DNA from: Bacteroidia bacterium
GTDB lineage: Bacteria > Bacteroidota > Bacteroidia > Flavobacteriales > Flavobacteriaceae
Reading direction: 5' to 3'
DNA length: 64,000 bases
NCBI GenBank assembly: GCA_030425285.1
Contig: JAUIAY010000006.1
Location: 1 to 64,000 of the forward strand
This document shows, in pieces, positions 62,040-64,000 of the stretch; within the stretch, counting starts at the first letter, position 1, and every line of letters starts with the position of its first letter. A program made the position numbers and the translations under genes. The notes below the pieces were generated by a model. It did no database searches and was not told where the DNA came from. It was given only the letters and a program-made list of their open reading frames with translations.

Positions 62040-62965
62040 GGATTGGTAGAGTAATAGCCTTCTTTAGGTATTTCAATAAAATATTGTTTTCTAGAACTAT
62101 TGTTTAAATGTGGTTCACGTAGCCAAGGGTTATGCAACTTCAATATTTTATAGTTGATATTGAATTTTTTGGCAAAAGCTGTGAAATCAGTTACAGCAGT
62201 GTCTACCTCTACTTTGTAAGTAGGTACTTCCTTGTACAAATCTTTGTCCCTAAAATTAAAGCCGTATTTGTCTGGGTGTGAAAGGATTTCTTTTAAGGCA
62301 ACTATTCTAAACATATACCTCCCTGTTTCCTCTCCCAATAATAAATCGTAATAATCAGCAACCTGCTGTTCTTCCAATCGTCTGGCTATTCCTGACATCC
62401 CAGCATTATATGCAGCTGCTGCCAAGGTCCAAGAACCAAGTCTTTCTTTAGATTCCTTCAAATACTTACAAGCTACTTCAGTAGCCAATTCTAAATGATA
62501 ACGTTCATCAACATTATCATTAACCTCCAGTCCAAACTCACGTCCAGTTGTTTTCATTATTTGCCAAACGCCTCTTGCTCCTGCAGGAGAAACGGCATTG
62601 GTTAAACCGCTTTCAATAACTGCCAGATATTTAAAATCATCTGGAACTCCGTTCTTTTTCAAAATAGGTTCAATTACAGGGAAATACTTATGTGCTCTTT
62701 TGAACATCAACAGACCATTGGACTGCCAGTAAGTATTTACCAACAACTCGCGATCCATACGCTCCAATATATCTGGATTGTTCAATGGCAAAGGCTCTCC
62801 CGCAAATTCAAGATTTTCTGGAACCTGCAAAGCATAAACGTTATAATCATTTATGAGTTTTTTTTCAAAATTTTCATCGGTTGGAGCGTCCTGTAAGGCA
62901 AATATAAAGAGGCCTGCAAATGACATTAATCCGAATAAGGCCAACGAATTTTTAATAATTTTCAT
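62036..62965 (-). CDS. Lytic transglycosylase, SLT-domain (MltD-like)
   Basis: The 309-aa protein has a signal or anchor (ALFGLMSFAGLFIFAL) and an SLT catalytic domain (about 105-235) with the catalytic glutamate in FKYLAVIESGLTNAVSPAGARGVWQIM, the motif NDNVDERYHLELATEVACKYL, and AAAYNAGMSGIARRL. No LysM repeat is seen, but a tail (about 245-305) containing LHNPWLREPHLN could bind peptidoglycan. It cleaves glycan strands in the periplasm. It overlaps cls by 4 bases, joining envelope turnover to lipid synthesis in one transcript. Confidence 0.92.
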   Translation of the reverse strand: MKIIKNSLALFGLMSFAGLFIFALQDAPTDENFEKKLINDYNVYALQVPENLEFAGEPLPLNNPDILERMDRELLVNTYWQSNGLLMFKRAHKYFPVIEPILKKNGVPDDFKYLAVIESGLTNAVSPAGARGVWQIMKTTGREFGLEVNDNVDERYHLELATEVACKYLKESKERLGSWTLAAAAYNAGMSGIARRLEEQQVADYYDLLLGEETGRYMFRIVALKEILSHPDKYGFNFRDKDLYKEVPTYKVEVDTAVTDFTAFAKKFNINYKILKLHNPWLREPHLNNSSRKQYFIEIPKEGYYSTNP

Positions 62966-63007
62966 AAGAATTAGTTTTTGCTTAAAGTTATAAAAAAAAG
63001 CGACACG

Positions 63008-63682
63008 TTATATCGCATTGCCATTTAAAATTAATGAAGGTAAATGCTCATTAAACCATCGAAACTTATTGATAATCATAATATGTGTTCCGCCTTTTAT
63101 CTTAATACAATTATGGATATGGCTACAAGGAAAAACCATGTCTTTGTCACCATGAATATGTATAGCATTGGGTATTGGTTTGTCCTGGTTCCAGCAAACC
63201 ATGTTCTTTATTGCCCAATCTAGATAGCGCTTGTCATTAACCGACAAATACTTCCTATATAATTCAATACGCTTTTTTACATTCGCTCCAAAGGCATATT
63301 TGGCAAAAGTATCTATCTGACTCGCCAAACTTGTTGGTGCCAAAGAATATGCCTTTGTTTTACGGGCAATTTTCATGCGTTTTGGTAACTCGTGTTTTGA
63401 ACTGACACTGGAAATAATAATCAGTCTTTTTAAATTCAAATGATTACTCATTTCCTGAACCAATACACCACCAAAAGATACACCTATTAAAGCAATATTA
63501 TCATGCTCAATGTTTTTGGCCATTCTTATCGCGTAATCAGACAAAGCCTCATTTTTTTCGGGAATCAACCATTCTAAAAAGTGCATTTTAAATTGATTTT
63601 CAGGCAATTGAATATTTTCAAATATTTTTGGACTTGCCGCCATTCCTGGCATGAAATACACATGTATTATATCTTGATTCAT
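63008..63682 (-). CDS. Alpha/beta hydrolase
   Basis: The 224-aa protein has the oxyanion and first-strand region HVYFMPGMAASPKIF, the nucleophile elbow GVSFGGVLVQEM, the acid-loop region HIHGDKDMVFP and the histidine-like motif GTHIMIINK. It is a small cytoplasmic hydrolase; the ester or acyl substrate is unknown. It is the first gene of a minus-strand run with the transglycosylase and cls, but 42 bases separate it from the next. A TAGCTTTG box lies upstream at 63741-63748. Confidence 0.88.
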   Translation of the reverse strand: MNQDIIHVYFMPGMAASPKIFENIQLPENQFKMHFLEWLIPEKNEALSDYAIRMAKNIEHDNIALIGVSFGGVLVQEMSNHLNLKRLIIISSVSSKHELPKRMKIARKTKAYSLAPTSLASQIDTFAKYAFGANVKKRIELYRKYLSVNDKRYLDWAIKNMVCWNQDKPIPNAIHIHGDKDMVFPCSHIHNCIKIKGGTHIMIINKFRWFNEHLPSLILNGNAI

Positions 63683-63727
63683 AGGGTTTTATAGGAACAT
63701 TATGTTTAAAAACACAATATTTTTTCG

Positions 63728-63748
63728 TAAATTTGCGTTACAAAGCTA
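63728..63748. promoter_or_regulatory. Back-to-back -7 boxes of a divergent promoter pair
   Basis: TAAATTTG (63728-63735) faces the rightward gene and TAGCTTTG (63741-63748, minus) faces the hydrolase gene. Five bases separate them, so RNA polymerases would compete. No exact -33 TTG was found for either. Confidence 0.4.
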
Positions 63749-63796
63749 TATAAAATAGTCCTACTCGTTATAGTTCCATTGAATAAAAAAGATATT

Positions 63797-64000
63797 ATGA
63801 TAGAAGCACATGAACTCGTTGACAATGACTTTTTACGTCAGTTTGAATTAAAAATTGATAATGAACTTGCGAAAATTGAATACTCCCTTCAAGAGCGTAA
63901 AATATTTTTAACCAAATTAATTATTCCAGAAGCTATTTTTTCTGAAGCATTTCAGAATGAGTTTATTAAAACGGTTTTTGAACACATTGAAGAACGCAAC
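63797..64000 (+). CDS. GNAT-family N-acetyltransferase-like protein, partial (C-terminus beyond right edge)
   Basis: The frame opens at ATG 63797 and runs off the right edge after 68 codons. It reads MIEAHELVDNDFLRQFELKI ... IEYSLQERKIFLTKLIIPEAIFSEAFQNEF. This start resembles small acetyltransferases of the GCN5-related Acetyltransf_CG group in flavobacteria, but the acetyl-CoA-binding motif lies outside the window, so the name is tentative. The upstream TAAATTTG box is a plausible promoter. Confidence 0.55.
   Translation, partial: MIEAHELVDNDFLRQFELKIDNELAKIEYSLQERKIFLTKLIIPEAIFSEAFQNEFIKTVFEHIEERN

Overview
The window is low-GC, gene-dense DNA from a member of the Bacteroidota, almost certainly the family Flavobacteriaceae. 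The evidence is several type IX secretion (T9SS) substrates with type A or type B C-terminal sorting domains, a PorP/SprF protein next to a PorE-like OmpA protein, DUF4252 and DUF6090 proteins, promoters of the flavobacterial form (TTG, about 19 bases, TAnnTTTG), and a short carB without the C-terminal regulatory domain. No rRNA, tRNA, CRISPR array, prophage or insertion sequence was seen.

Positions 1-14.6 kb (minus strand) form a cell-surface/T9SS block. It runs from a giant type B substrate (2595 aa) through PorP/SprF and a PorE-like protein to a second giant repeat protein cut by the left edge. Positions 14.8-20.9 kb hold two TPR membrane proteins, one of them an AraC-type hybrid regulator, and another T9SS type A surface protein. 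Related DNA upstream of two of the surface-protein genes suggests shared control. Positions 21.3-35.8 kb are mixed core and accessory genes: a CarboxypepD-like protein, VOC and SRPBCC proteins, a TrmH-type methylase, a three-domain CHRD lipoprotein, a zinc-ligand-less sirtuin, a DUF6090 and serine hydrolase pair, two glycan-related transferases, a haem-binding protein, a DUF1028 protein and purB.

Positions 35.8-38.8 kb (minus) form an operon of ECF sigma factor, anti-sigma-like protein and three DUF4252 proteins. It is followed by an S41 protease lipoprotein and a 1045-aa T9SS protein with three near-identical internal repeats. Positions 43.8-50.1 kb are a vitamin B12 uptake locus. A cobalamin riboswitch precedes a BtuB-type receptor and a BtuG-like surface beta-propeller lipoprotein on the minus strand. 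The binding protein, permease and ATPase (btuF, btuC, btuD) lie divergently, and all three start on non-ATG codons.

Positions 50.2-55.7 kb (plus) carry a TPR protein, rmuC, a small membrane protein, an acyl-CoA thioesterase, and a SatD/DUF3307 pair preceded by three tandem 28-bp repeats that carry promoter boxes. Positions 55.7-64 kb contain a T9SS protein, carB, rpmH (L34, 53 aa) with a clear promoter and terminator, a small TPR protein, a cardiolipin synthase overlapping a lytic transglycosylase, an alpha/beta hydrolase, and the start of a GNAT-like gene cut by the right edge.
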